This document shows positions 54,956 to 63,326 of a stretch of 64,000 bases of DNA, piece by piece. Positions within the stretch are counted from its first letter, which is position 1. Each line of letters opens with the position of its first letter. The stretch comes from Stenotrophomonas sp. UBA2124. GTDB lineage: Bacteria; Pseudomonadota; Gammaproteobacteria; Xanthomonadales; Xanthomonadaceae. The position numbers were made by a program, and so were the translations under genes. Location: contig DCXY01000010.1 in the NCBI GenBank assembly GCA_002329155.1, positions 1-64,000 of the forward strand, given 5' to 3'. The notes below the pieces were generated by a model that was given only the letters and a program-made list of their open reading frames with translations, did not search any database and had not been told where the DNA came from.

Positions 54956-56167
54956 ATGTCTTCGCCTTCATCTTCCCCGGTCGCCTCGCCTCTGCTGCGG
55001 GGGCGCCTGCTCGCCTTTGCCGCCATCGTGCTGGTCGCGGCCAACCTGCGCAGTGCCGTCACATCGCTGACCCCGCTGCTGGACCGGCTGGGACATGTCT
55101 TCGACTTCGGCAGCACCATGACCGGCGTGCTGGGCATGATGCCTACCGCCGCCTTCGCCCTGTTCGGGCTGGCCACGCCGCGCATCACGCGCGCCATCGG
55201 TCTGGAACGCACCGCCGTGCTGACCATGGCTCTGGCCACCATCGGCCTGCTGCTGCGCGCGTTCTCCGGCAACGTCGGCATGCTGATGCTTGGCTCGGCC
55301 ATCGCATTGGCCGGCATGGGCATCGGCAACGTGGTGGTGCCGCCGCTGGTGAAGCGATACTTCGCTGACCGTGTCGGCACGTTGAGCACCATCTACATCA
55401 CCGTGCTGCAGGCCGGCACCATGATTCCCGCGCTGCTGGCGGTGCCGGTGGCCGATGCCTATGACTGGCGCATCTCGCTGGGCATGTGGTCGCTGCTTTC
55501 ACTGGCGGCGATGCTGCCATGGCTGCTGCTGGCCAAGCAAACGCCGCGCCCCGAAGCCAGCATGGCTACCACGCACGCCGCAGGCCGGGTCTGGAAGACC
55601 TCGCTGGGCTGGGGCATGGCGCTGATGTTCGGCATGACCTCGCTGGGCACCTATTCGTTGTTCACCTGGCTACCCAAGGTGATGGTCGAGGCCGGTGCCA
55701 GCGAAACCTTTGGTGGCGTGATGGTGGCCGTGTACTCGGCCATCGGCCTGCTGCCGTCGCTGCTGGTGCCCGCGCTGGCGGTACGCATGCGCAACCCATT
55801 CCCCATTGCACTGCTGGTGCTGGTGCTGAACCTGGTCGCGTTTGCCGGCCTGCTGTGGGCGCCGATGAAGGCGCCGCTGCTGTGGGCGGTGATCGCAGGG
55901 CTTGGCCCGTCCACCTTCCCGCTGGGCCTGACCCTGATCAACCTGCGCACGCGCACCCAGGGCGGCTCGGCGGCATTGAGCGGCTTCATGCAGGGTGTGG
56001 GCTACAGCCTGGCCAGCCTGGGCCCGCTGCTGTTCGGCTGGCTGCATGGCCTCAGCGGCGGCTGGGGCGCGTCGTTCGCCTTCCTCGCCTTCTGTTCGCT
56101 GGTGCTCACCACCGGTGCGTGGTTTGCCTGCAAGCCGCAGCTGCTGGAAGACATCTGGCACAAGTAA
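54956..56167 (+). CDS. MFS transporter, CynX/NimT-like
   Basis: A 403-aa major facilitator with about twelve membrane helices. The N-terminal stretch VLVAANLRSAVTSLTPLL and the motif-A-like LFGLATPRITRAIGLERT match the CynX/NimT (cyanate transporter-like) branch. Substrate cannot be predicted from sequence: relatives have been linked to cyanate, nitroimidazole and other small molecules. It stands alone after the tRNAs and converges with proA, 48 bp apart. Confidence 0.88.
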   Translation: MSSPSSSPVASPLLRGRLLAFAAIVLVAANLRSAVTSLTPLLDRLGHVFDFGSTMTGVLGMMPTAAFALFGLATPRITRAIGLERTAVLTMALATIGLLLRAFSGNVGMLMLGSAIALAGMGIGNVVVPPLVKRYFADRVGTLSTIYITVLQAGTMIPALLAVPVADAYDWRISLGMWSLLSLAAMLPWLLLAKQTPRPEASMATTHAAGRVWKTSLGWGMALMFGMTSLGTYSLFTWLPKVMVEAGASETFGGVMVAVYSAIGLLPSLLVPALAVRMRNPFPIALLVLVLNLVAFAGLLWAPMKAPLLWAVIAGLGPSTFPLGLTLINLRTRTQGGSAALSGFMQGVGYSLASLGPLLFGWLHGLSGGWGASFAFLAFCSLVLTTGAWFACKPQLLEDIWHK

Positions 56168-56215
56168 CGGCGCTGCGGGAAGGCGTGGCGCCGCACCGTT
56201 CCCGCATGCCGGCTG

Positions 56216-57463
56216 TTAGTGGCGTATCTGGCCTTCGCCACGCACCACGAAACGCTCCACGGTGAGCGCCTCCAACCCCATCGGGCCATACGAATGCAGG
56301 CGTGTGGTGGAGATGCCTATCTCCGCGCCCAGGCCCAGCTCACCGCCATCAGAAAAGCGCGACGAGGCGTTGACCATCACCACCGCCGAGCGCAGTGCAT
56401 GCACGAAGGCATCGGCATGCTCGGTGTTGCCGGTGGCGATGACTTCGGTGTGGTCGGAGGTATGCCGCTGGATATGGGTGATGGCTGCATCCAGGCTGGG
56501 CACCACGCCGATGGCCAGGATCAGGTCGAGGTACTCGGCGGCATAGTCCTCATCGGTGGCGGGCAGCACATCGGGCACCAGCGCCTGCGTGGCCGCATCG
56601 CCGCGCAGCTCCACGCCGCGTTCGCGCAACGCGGCTGCCGCCAAGGGCAGGAATCGCGGCGCGATGGCTTCATGGACCAACAGCGTCTCCAGCGAATTGC
56701 AGGCTGCAGGCCGTGAGGCCTTGCCATCGACCAGCAGGCCCAGCGCCAGTTCGATGTCGGCGCTGTCGTCCACGTACAGGTGGCACACGCCCTTGTAGTG
56801 CTTGATGACCGGCACGCGCGCATGCTCGGCGACAAAGCGGATCAAGCCCTCACCACCGCGCGGAATGGCCAGATCGATGATGTCGTTGAGCTGCAGCAGC
56901 GCCAGCATGGTTTCGCGGCGCAGGTCTTCCACCAGCGTGAGGGCCGCATCCGGCAGGCCGGCCTCGCGCAATGCGCGCTTCAGGCTTGCCGCAATGGCGG
57001 TATTGGAATGGATGGCCTCCGAGCCGCCACGCAGGATCACGCCATTGCCTGCCTTGATGCACAGCGCGGCGGCATCGGCGGTCACGTTGGGCCGCGCCTC
57101 GTAGATCATCGCGATCACACCCAGCGGCACGCGCACCTTCTGCACGCGGATGCCATTCGGTCGCACGTAGTCGCGCGTGACTTCGCCTACCGGGTCCGGC
57201 AGCGCGGCGACCTCGCGCAGTGCATTGGCGACACCGGCCAGACGTGCCGGGTTCAGCGCAAGCCTATCCAGCATCGCCGCACCCACGCCCTTGTCGCGCG
57301 CGGCCTGCAGGTCCTTGTCGTTGGCAGCAAGAATGCCGGCTGCGTCCGCATCCAGCGCATCGGCCATCGCCATCAGCAGCGCGCTGCGCGCCTGCGTGGA
57401 AAGCCGCCCCAACTGCTGCGCGGCGTCGCGGCACTGCAGTGCCAGCGTGCGGATATCACTCAT
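56216..57463 (-). CDS. proA: Gamma-glutamyl phosphate reductase
   Basis: Reduces gamma-glutamyl phosphate to glutamate semialdehyde with NADPH in proline synthesis. It is 415 aa. Family motifs are VPLGVIAMIYEARPNVTADAAALCIKAGN, GGSEAIHSN and the catalytic cysteine in SRPAACNSLETLLVH. It lies 33 bp after proB on the same strand, at the end of the arg-pro operon. Confidence 0.97.
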   Translation of the reverse strand: MSDIRTLALQCRDAAQQLGRLSTQARSALLMAMADALDADAAGILAANDKDLQAARDKGVGAAMLDRLALNPARLAGVANALREVAALPDPVGEVTRDYVRPNGIRVQKVRVPLGVIAMIYEARPNVTADAAALCIKAGNGVILRGGSEAIHSNTAIAASLKRALREAGLPDAALTLVEDLRRETMLALLQLNDIIDLAIPRGGEGLIRFVAEHARVPVIKHYKGVCHLYVDDSADIELALGLLVDGKASRPAACNSLETLLVHEAIAPRFLPLAAAALRERGVELRGDAATQALVPDVLPATDEDYAAEYLDLILAIGVVPSLDAAITHIQRHTSDHTEVIATGNTEHADAFVHALRSAVVMVNASSRFSDGGELGLGAEIGISTTRLHSYGPMGLEALTVERFVVRGEGQIRH

Positions 57464-57496
57464 GATCGGCCCCCCTCAAGATTCCGGAAGAAACGC

Positions 57497-58648
57497 TCAC
57501 AGCAGCACCATGTCATCACGGTGCACCACGTTGCCGCCGTAGTTGTAGCCGAGGATGCTTTCTATCTCGCGGGTGTGATGCTGGCTGATGCGGCGGATGT
57601 CCAGCGCCGAGTACTGGCTCACGCCACGCGCGATGCATTGCTGGCCCTGCCCGTCGAACATGCGCACCTCCACCATGTCGCCACGGCGGAACTCGCCCTC
57701 CGCGCCAAGCACGCCGCCCGGCAGCAGCGAAGCGCCCTTCTCGCGCAGGGCACGCGCCGCACCGGCATCCACCAGGATCGCGCCCGGCTCCACCGGCGCA
57801 TGCCGCAGCCAGTACTTGCGCGCGGCGATACGCGACTGGCCCGCATGCAGGCGCGTGCCACGCAGGCGCCCCTGCGCAAGGCCGCGCACCACATCGCCAT
57901 CACGGCCGTTGAACAGATAGGTATCGATGCCTGCGGCGCCAGCCTTCGCAGCGGCCTGCAGCTTGGTGTGCATGCCGCCGGTGCCGGCCGCGCTGCCGCT
58001 GCCACCGGCCATCGCCAGTACCTCAGGCGTCAGCGCGGTGACTTCGTTGATCGGCTGCGCCTGCGGGTTGCTGCGCGGGTCGGCGGTATACAGGCCATCA
58101 ATATCAGTGGCGATGAACAGTGCATCAGCATCGACCAGCGCGGCCACGATGGCGGCGAGATTGTCGTTGTCGCCCAGTTTGAGTTCGTCCACTGAAACCG
58201 TGTCGTTCTCGTTGACCACCGGCAGCGTGCCCAGCGCCAGCAGCGCATTGAGCGTGGCGCGGGCATTGAGGTAACGGCGGCGGTTGCGCAGGTCGTCATG
58301 GGTGAGCAGCACCTGCGCCACCGGGCGCTCGAAAAATCGCTGCCACAACCCGATCAGCTGCGCCTGCCCCAATGCGGCCAGCGCCTGCCGCGCCGCCATC
58401 GCCGCGCCGGCTTCGGCCACCTTGGGCACGATGGCGCGGCCAGCGGCCACCGCACCCGAAGACACGATGACCACCTCGCGCCCGGCCTGCACATTGGCCG
58501 AGACGAACTGCGCCAGCCCAAGCGCGGAGCGCGGCGTGAGGCCGCCACCCTCGGCGGCGAGCAGGCTGCTGCCCACCTTGAGCACGGCGCGCTTCCATTG
58601 CGGCAATACCTGTTCGGTGAAGGGTGAGGCGTGCACGGAGGTGTTCAT
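57497..58648 (-). CDS. proB: Glutamate 5-kinase
   Basis: Phosphorylates glutamate in the first step of proline synthesis. It is 383 aa: an amino-acid-kinase domain (about 1-265; VLKVGSSLLAAEGG, SSGAVAAGRA, NENDTVSVDELKLGDNDNLAAIVA, GTGGMHTKLQAA) followed by a PUA domain (about 285-370). The start ATG is 4 bp after the YciI-like stop, indicating one transcript with the arginine genes. Confidence 0.97.
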   Translation of the reverse strand: MNTSVHASPFTEQVLPQWKRAVLKVGSSLLAAEGGGLTPRSALGLAQFVSANVQAGREVVIVSSGAVAAGRAIVPKVAEAGAAMAARQALAALGQAQLIGLWQRFFERPVAQVLLTHDDLRNRRRYLNARATLNALLALGTLPVVNENDTVSVDELKLGDNDNLAAIVAALVDADALFIATDIDGLYTADPRSNPQAQPINEVTALTPEVLAMAGGSGSAAGTGGMHTKLQAAAKAGAAGIDTYLFNGRDGDVVRGLAQGRLRGTRLHAGQSRIAARKYWLRHAPVEPGAILVDAGAARALREKGASLLPGGVLGAEGEFRRGDMVEVRMFDGQGQQCIARGVSQYSALDIRRISQHHTREIESILGYNYGGNVVHRDDMVLL

Positions 58649-58652
58649 GGGG

Positions 58653-58910
58653 TCAGCGTGTATTCCATTCGTGGACGGTGAGTTCGGAGCTGTCCATCAG
58701 CACCAGCGGATCGCGCGCGACGATGGCCTTCGCCTCGTCCAGGTCTGCCACGTTCTTCAGCACATAGGCACCACCGCTGCCATCGCTGAAGCCGCCGGTC
58801 AGGTGCAGCCTTCCCTCGGCGGCGAGCCCGTCAAGAAAGGCCTTGTGCGGCACCACTGCATCGGCGTTGAACACAGGTTTGCGCATCGCCATCACCAGAT
58901 ACATCTTCAT
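58653..58910 (-). CDS. YciI-like protein in the arginine/proline operon
   Basis: An 85-aa YciI-domain protein (MKMYLVMAMRKP start, LHLTGGFSDGSGGAYVLKN, DEAKAIVARDPLVL). The ATG at 58908-58910 is preceded by GGGAGA six bases upstream, deciding it over a longer open frame. It starts 136 bp after the argH stop and ends 4 bp before proB. Function is unknown; small YciI proteins are sometimes stress- or metabolism-associated. Confidence 0.85.
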   Translation of the reverse strand: MKMYLVMAMRKPVFNADAVVPHKAFLDGLAAEGRLHLTGGFSDGSGGAYVLKNVADLDEAKAIVARDPLVLMDSSELTVHEWNTR

Positions 58911-59015
58911 CAGATCTCCCTTGCCGCACATCACAGCACGCCGCTGTGGCCATGTCGCGTTTGTTTGCAGGTGGAACTTCATGCGATACCGGCAAAGCAC
59001 CGCCTTGATACGTCA

Positions 59016-59034
59016 CGGGCGCCAAAGGCGCCCG
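59016..59034 (-). other. GC-rich hairpin between argH and the YciI-like gene
   Basis: Perfect 8-bp stem CGGGCGCC/GGCGCCCG with a 3-base loop and no T-run. It may protect or process the transcript rather than terminate it. Confidence 0.45.
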
Positions 59035-59045
59035 CGTGTTCCACA

Positions 59046-60344
59046 TCAATCGTTCACCGCTGCCCAGCGTGCGTTGAGTTCCTCCAGCCGCAGGTCGGCG
59101 GCCGCACCGGGCGACACGCGCGCGGCCAGGCTGCCCTCGGGCGTGCGCCCCTGCCCCGCGCTGTCCGATGCTTCCGCCGCGGCCTTGTAAGCATCGCGGA
59201 ACGGTACGCCGGCAACGGCGGCTTCCACCGCCACGTCGGTGGCGTACATGCCCGAGTCGATGGCGGCACGGATGTTGTCATCGCGCCAGTCCAGATTCGA
59301 GAGCAGCGCCGGCAGCAGTTCCAGCGCCGCCAGGCCACGGCCGAAACCGTGCACGATGGCGCCCTTGGAATTCTGCAGGTCGCGCTGGTAGCCGGATGGC
59401 AGTGACAGCAGCTGTTCGATCTCGGTGCGTGCAGCGGCCACGCTGGCGTGGGTGGCGCGCATCAGTTCGATCACGTCCGGGTTGCGCTTGTTCGGCATGA
59501 TCGAGCTGCCGGTGGTGTACTGCGCCGGCAGCGAGACGAAGGCGAATTCGCCGGTGGTGAACAGCGACAGGTCCCAGGCGATACGGCGCAGGTCCAGCGT
59601 GGCGCTGCCCAGTGCTTCCAGCGCAGCCAACTCGAACTTGCCGCGCGACAGCTGCGCGTAGATCGGGCTGATCTGCATGCGCGCGAACTCCAGCGCCGCG
59701 GTGGTGTGCACGCGGTCCAGCGGCAGGTTCACGCCATAGCCGGCAGCGGTGCCCAGCGGGTTGGTGTCGATCAGCGCACGGGTGTCGCGGGCGCGGATGG
59801 CATTGTCGATGAACGCCTCGGCCCAGCCCGCCCACCACATGCCCGCCGAGGACACCACGGCGCGCTGGATATGGGTGTAACCCGGCAACGGCTGCTGCTG
59901 TTCGGCGGCAGCGCGCTCCAGCGCCACCTTGGCCACGTCCAGGCTGATCTGCGCCACATGCGCCAGCTTTTCCTTCAGCCACAGGCGCGTGGCCACCAGA
60001 ATCTGATCGTTGCGGCTGCGCCCGGTGTGGATCTTGCGGCCGGCATCGCCCAAACGCTCGGTCAGGCGCGCTTCGATGGCGGAGTGGCAATCCTCGTACT
60101 GCTCATCGAGCACGAAGGCACCATTGCGGAAGTCGTCGGCCAGCGTTGCCAGCTCGCGCTTGAGCCCGGCCAGTTCATCGGCAGACAGAATGCCGATGTG
60201 CTGCAGGCCTTCGGCATGCGCGGTGCTGGCCTGGATGTCGTGCAGGAAGAATTCGCGGTCAAGGATGACGTCATCGCCAGCCAGAAAGGTCTGGATCTTC
60301 GCGTCAACGGCGACGCCGGGCTTCTGCCAGAGCAGATTGGTCAT
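59046..60344 (-). CDS. argH: Argininosuccinate lyase
   Basis: Splits argininosuccinate to arginine and fumarate. It is 432 aa. The family signature GSSIMPNKRNPD is present, with HTGRSRNDQILVATRLWLKEKL and YTHIQRAVVSSAGMWW (the HSRN and THIQ regions). It lies 16 bp after argC on the same strand. Confidence 0.96.
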   Translation of the reverse strand: MTNLLWQKPGVAVDAKIQTFLAGDDVILDREFFLHDIQASTAHAEGLQHIGILSADELAGLKRELATLADDFRNGAFVLDEQYEDCHSAIEARLTERLGDAGRKIHTGRSRNDQILVATRLWLKEKLAHVAQISLDVAKVALERAAAEQQQPLPGYTHIQRAVVSSAGMWWAGWAEAFIDNAIRARDTRALIDTNPLGTAAGYGVNLPLDRVHTTAALEFARMQISPIYAQLSRGKFELAALEALGSATLDLRRIAWDLSLFTTGEFAFVSLPAQYTTGSSIMPNKRNPDVIELMRATHASVAAARTEIEQLLSLPSGYQRDLQNSKGAIVHGFGRGLAALELLPALLSNLDWRDDNIRAAIDSGMYATDVAVEAAVAGVPFRDAYKAAAEASDSAGQGRTPEGSLAARVSPGAAADLRLEELNARWAAVND

Positions 60345-60360
60345 GGGGGTTTACCTCGGA

Positions 60361-61314
60361 TCAATGGGGGATCGCGGTCAGCTCGTCCAAGCCAAGCGCG
60401 CGGTTGAGATTCTGCAGCGCCTGGGTGGCCGCGCCCTTGAGCAGGTTGTCGATGGTCGCCACCACCACCACGCGCTTGTTGCCGGGTGCCATGGTGAAGC
60501 CGCCGATCTGCACGCCATGCTGGCCGGCGATGCGGCTGACCCACGGTGCCTCATCCACCACCTCGACCAGCGGCTCGTCCACGTAACGCTGCTGGTACAG
60601 CGCCATCACGTCCTCGCGCTTGACCGGCTGCTGCAGCCACAGGTTGACGGTCATGGTGATGCCACGGAAATGCGGCGCCACATGCGGCATGAACTCCACG
60701 GGCACACCCAGCTGGGTGGATACCTCGCGCTCGTGCACATGGTTGGTGAGCGCATACGGCATCAGGTTGTCGCGCAGCAGCTCGGGATTGTTCTTGTCCG
60801 AGGGTGTGGTGCCTGCGCCGGACCAGCCGGAGACGCCGAAGCACGCGGGTGGGCCGGCAAGCTGGCTCAGCAGCGGCGCGATGGCCAGCTGCATCGCGGT
60901 GGCGTAGCAACCGGGGTTGCTGATGCGCTTCTGCCCGTCGTAGCGCGAACGGGTCAGCTCGGGCAGGCCGTAGTACCAGGTGTTGTCGAAGCGATAATCA
61001 GCGGACAGATCAACGATCACCGTGTCCGGCTTCGCCGCATCCAGCGCCGCCACATAGGGCTCGGCCTTGCCGTTGGGCAGCGCCAGCACCACCGCATCCA
61101 CGCCCTTGGCCGCCACCGCGTCCGCATCGAGGCTTTCGTAACGCAGCTCACCGGCATAGGCATCGTTGTGATCGGCCACGCGCTGCCCGGCCAGTTCGCG
61201 TGAGGACACGAACGCCAGTTCGATGTGCGGGTGCGCGGCAACCAGCCGGATCAGCTCGGTGCCGGTATAGCCACGGGCACCGACGATACCCAGCGAGGAC
61301 TTCTTGTCAGTCAT
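60361..61314 (-). CDS. argC: N-acetyl-gamma-glutamyl-phosphate reductase
   Basis: Third step of arginine synthesis, reducing acetylglutamyl phosphate. It is 317 aa. The N-terminal dinucleotide motif is GIVGARGYTGTELIRL, and the catalytic cysteine is in RISNPGCYATAMQLAI. The start ATG (61312-61314) overlaps the GNAT stop by 4 bp. Confidence 0.95.
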   Translation of the reverse strand: MTDKKSSLGIVGARGYTGTELIRLVAAHPHIELAFVSSRELAGQRVADHNDAYAGELRYESLDADAVAAKGVDAVVLALPNGKAEPYVAALDAAKPDTVIVDLSADYRFDNTWYYGLPELTRSRYDGQKRISNPGCYATAMQLAIAPLLSQLAGPPACFGVSGWSGAGTTPSDKNNPELLRDNLMPYALTNHVHEREVSTQLGVPVEFMPHVAPHFRGITMTVNLWLQQPVKREDVMALYQQRYVDEPLVEVVDEAPWVSRIAGQHGVQIGGFTMAPGNKRVVVVATIDNLLKGAATQALQNLNRALGLDELTAIPH

Positions 61315-61922
61315 GAGTGCGAATCCAGAAGGAACTGCAGATGGCTGCGTACCGCCGGCCATTCCGTATCGATGATGGAGAACACCACGGTGTCGCGGCG
61401 GGTGCCGTCGGCATGGCGTTTATGGTTGCGCAGCACGCCGTCCTGCTTCGCGCCAAGCCGTGCAATGGCGCGGCGCGAAGACTGGTTGAACCAGCTGGTC
61501 TCGAAGCCGACGCTGATGCAGCCCAGCATCTCGAACGCATGCCGCAGCAGCAACAGCTTGGCCTCGGTATTCAGCCCGGTGCGCTGCACGCGCGGGTGGT
61601 ACCAGGTGTAGCCGATGTTGAGGCGGGGCACATCCGCTTCCAGTGCGTAGAAGCGCGTACTGCCGACAACCTCGCCATGGGCGTCGAGCACCACGAAGGG
61701 AAGCATGCTGCCCCGCGCCTGCCTGTCCAGCGCGGATGCCACATAGGCTTCCACGTCCTCCGGTGCCGGCACATTGGTATACCAGCAGCTCGAGAGTGCT
61801 CCATCGCCGAGCGCGGCGCGCAGCGCCGGCACATGCGTCTGCTGCAGTGGTTCCAGCCGCACATGCCTGCCCTGCAGGTGCGGCACGCTGCTCCACTCGG
61901 CATTGGCGGCAGGCGCGCTCAT
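61311..61922 (-). CDS. GNAT-family N-acetyltransferase (RimJ/RimL-like)
   Basis: A 203-aa acetyltransferase-fold protein. The core shows VRLEPLQQTHVPALRAAL, VVGSTRFYALEADVPRLNIGYTWYHPRVQRTGLNTEAKLLLLRHAFE (a RimJ/L-type acetyl-CoA region, residues about 88-135) and ETSWFNQSSRRAIARLGAKQDGVLRNHKRH. The substrate is unknown. It sits between NAGS-K and argC with a 4-bp overlap, so it shares the arginine transcript. Either the ATG at 61922 or the adjacent GTG at 61925 may be the start. Confidence 0.88.
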   Translation of the reverse strand: MSAPAANAEWSSVPHLQGRHVRLEPLQQTHVPALRAALGDGALSSCWYTNVPAPEDVEAYVASALDRQARGSMLPFVVLDAHGEVVGSTRFYALEADVPRLNIGYTWYHPRVQRTGLNTEAKLLLLRHAFEMLGCISVGFETSWFNQSSRRAIARLGAKQDGVLRNHKRHADGTRRDTVVFSIIDTEWPAVRSHLQFLLDSHS

Positions 61923-61925
61923 CAC

Positions 61926-63254
61926 TCAGCCCATCAGGCTCGGCTTGCGTTCACCACAGTGCTTCACATAGCCCTTGATGCTGTCGAAATCGGTGGCGCC
62001 GAACCAGAACACCTTCCAGTGATCCAGTTTGTAACAGCCGTCGGATTCGGAGTAGTAGAAATGGTTGACCGGGTTGCCGTTGCGCGAGCGCCAGAACAGC
62101 TGCGGCGTGTCCTCCAGCATCACGTTCCACACGGCACGGCCCAGGCCCTCGCCCTGCGCGTCGTCGAGCACGGCGAACTTGTCCAGATACACGCCTTCGG
62201 CCTCATTGGTGAGGATCACCGCAGTGCGGTAGTTCTCGCTGATGTAGGCACGCAGCAGCTTGGTCTTCTCGAAGTAGTCCGGCACCAGAGTGCGGCCGAA
62301 GCTGGACTCGATCAGCGTCTTCAGGCGCGCGGTGTCTAGCTGGTCCCATGAGGTGGCCTTGAGCACCTTCTCGCCACGGCGCACCAGCGTGCCGGAGCCC
62401 TTGTGCGTAAACAGTTCCCTGGCCAGATCCGCCGGGCGCGTGATCGACACCGAGGATTCCTCCGGCAGCTTGTCCAGCAGGTCCTTGATCTGCTCGATCT
62501 TCACCCGCATGCCGCCATGGATCCACGGCTGCGCCATCAGCTGGTCGTACTCGGTGGAAAGGTTGATCGAATCGATCACCTTGCCCTCTTCGTCCAGCAG
62601 GCCGCCGGTGCCGGTGAGGAAGATGATCTTGTACGGCTGCAGTTCCTGCACCAGTTTGTTGGCGGCGAAATCCGCATTGATGTTGAGGATCTGGCCGCTC
62701 GGCGTTTCACCCAGACTGGTGATCACCGGGATGGAGCCGGCGCGCAGGCTGGCTTCGATCGGCGCCAGATTCACGCGCTTCACTTCACCCACCAGACCAT
62801 AGGTGTCCTGGCCTAGGTACTCGGCCTCGAACACGCCACCGGTGATGGAAGTCGCGCGCGCACCGTTGTGCTGCAGCGCTTCCACCAGCTTGAGGTTGGC
62901 CTCCTGGAACACGCGGCGCACGATGGCCAGCGCCTGCGGCGTGGTCACGCGCAGACCGTTGACCGTGGTCTTCTCGATGCCGGCGGCGGACAGCTCCGCA
63001 TCCAGCTGCGGGCCGGCGCCGTGCAGCACGATCGGGGTCAGGCCCACTTCCTGCAGGAAGGACAGCGAGGAGGTCAGCGCCTCGAGATCGTCGCGCAGCA
63101 CCGCACCGCCCACCTTCACCACGGCGAAGCGCTTGGCATCAAGCTGCGAGAACCGCTTGAGGTACTGGCTGATCTCCTTCGCACTGGCCATGCTCGAAAG
63201 CAGGCGGACAATGGTCTGGCGGGTCTGGCGGTGGGGCTGGATGGCTGGGGACAT
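61926..63254 (-). CDS. argB: Bifunctional acetylglutamate kinase/N-acetylglutamate synthase (NAGS-K)
   Basis: A 442-aa fusion carrying out the first two steps of arginine synthesis. The N-terminal amino-acid-kinase domain (about 20-290) shows FAVVKVGGAVLRDDLEAL, VLHGAGPQLDAELSAAGI, NINADFAANKLVQEL and GGMRVKIEQIKDLL. The C-terminal NAT domain (about 295-442) has TAVILTNEAEGVYLDKFAV and GEGLGRAVWNVM for acetyl-CoA. This organisation is known from Xanthomonas NAGS-K and vertebrate-type NAGS. An internal ATG at 63191 is an alternative start. Confidence 0.95.
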   Translation of the reverse strand: MSPAIQPHRQTRQTIVRLLSSMASAKEISQYLKRFSQLDAKRFAVVKVGGAVLRDDLEALTSSLSFLQEVGLTPIVLHGAGPQLDAELSAAGIEKTTVNGLRVTTPQALAIVRRVFQEANLKLVEALQHNGARATSITGGVFEAEYLGQDTYGLVGEVKRVNLAPIEASLRAGSIPVITSLGETPSGQILNINADFAANKLVQELQPYKIIFLTGTGGLLDEEGKVIDSINLSTEYDQLMAQPWIHGGMRVKIEQIKDLLDKLPEESSVSITRPADLARELFTHKGSGTLVRRGEKVLKATSWDQLDTARLKTLIESSFGRTLVPDYFEKTKLLRAYISENYRTAVILTNEAEGVYLDKFAVLDDAQGEGLGRAVWNVMLEDTPQLFWRSRNGNPVNHFYYSESDGCYKLDHWKVFWFGATDFDSIKGYVKHCGERKPSLMG

Positions 63255-63326
63255 TGCTTGCGTCTACAAGGCGACCGCAGGGGTCGCGGGGAGGAAGCCG
63301 GCGGCACGCCACCGGGCCACTGCGGC

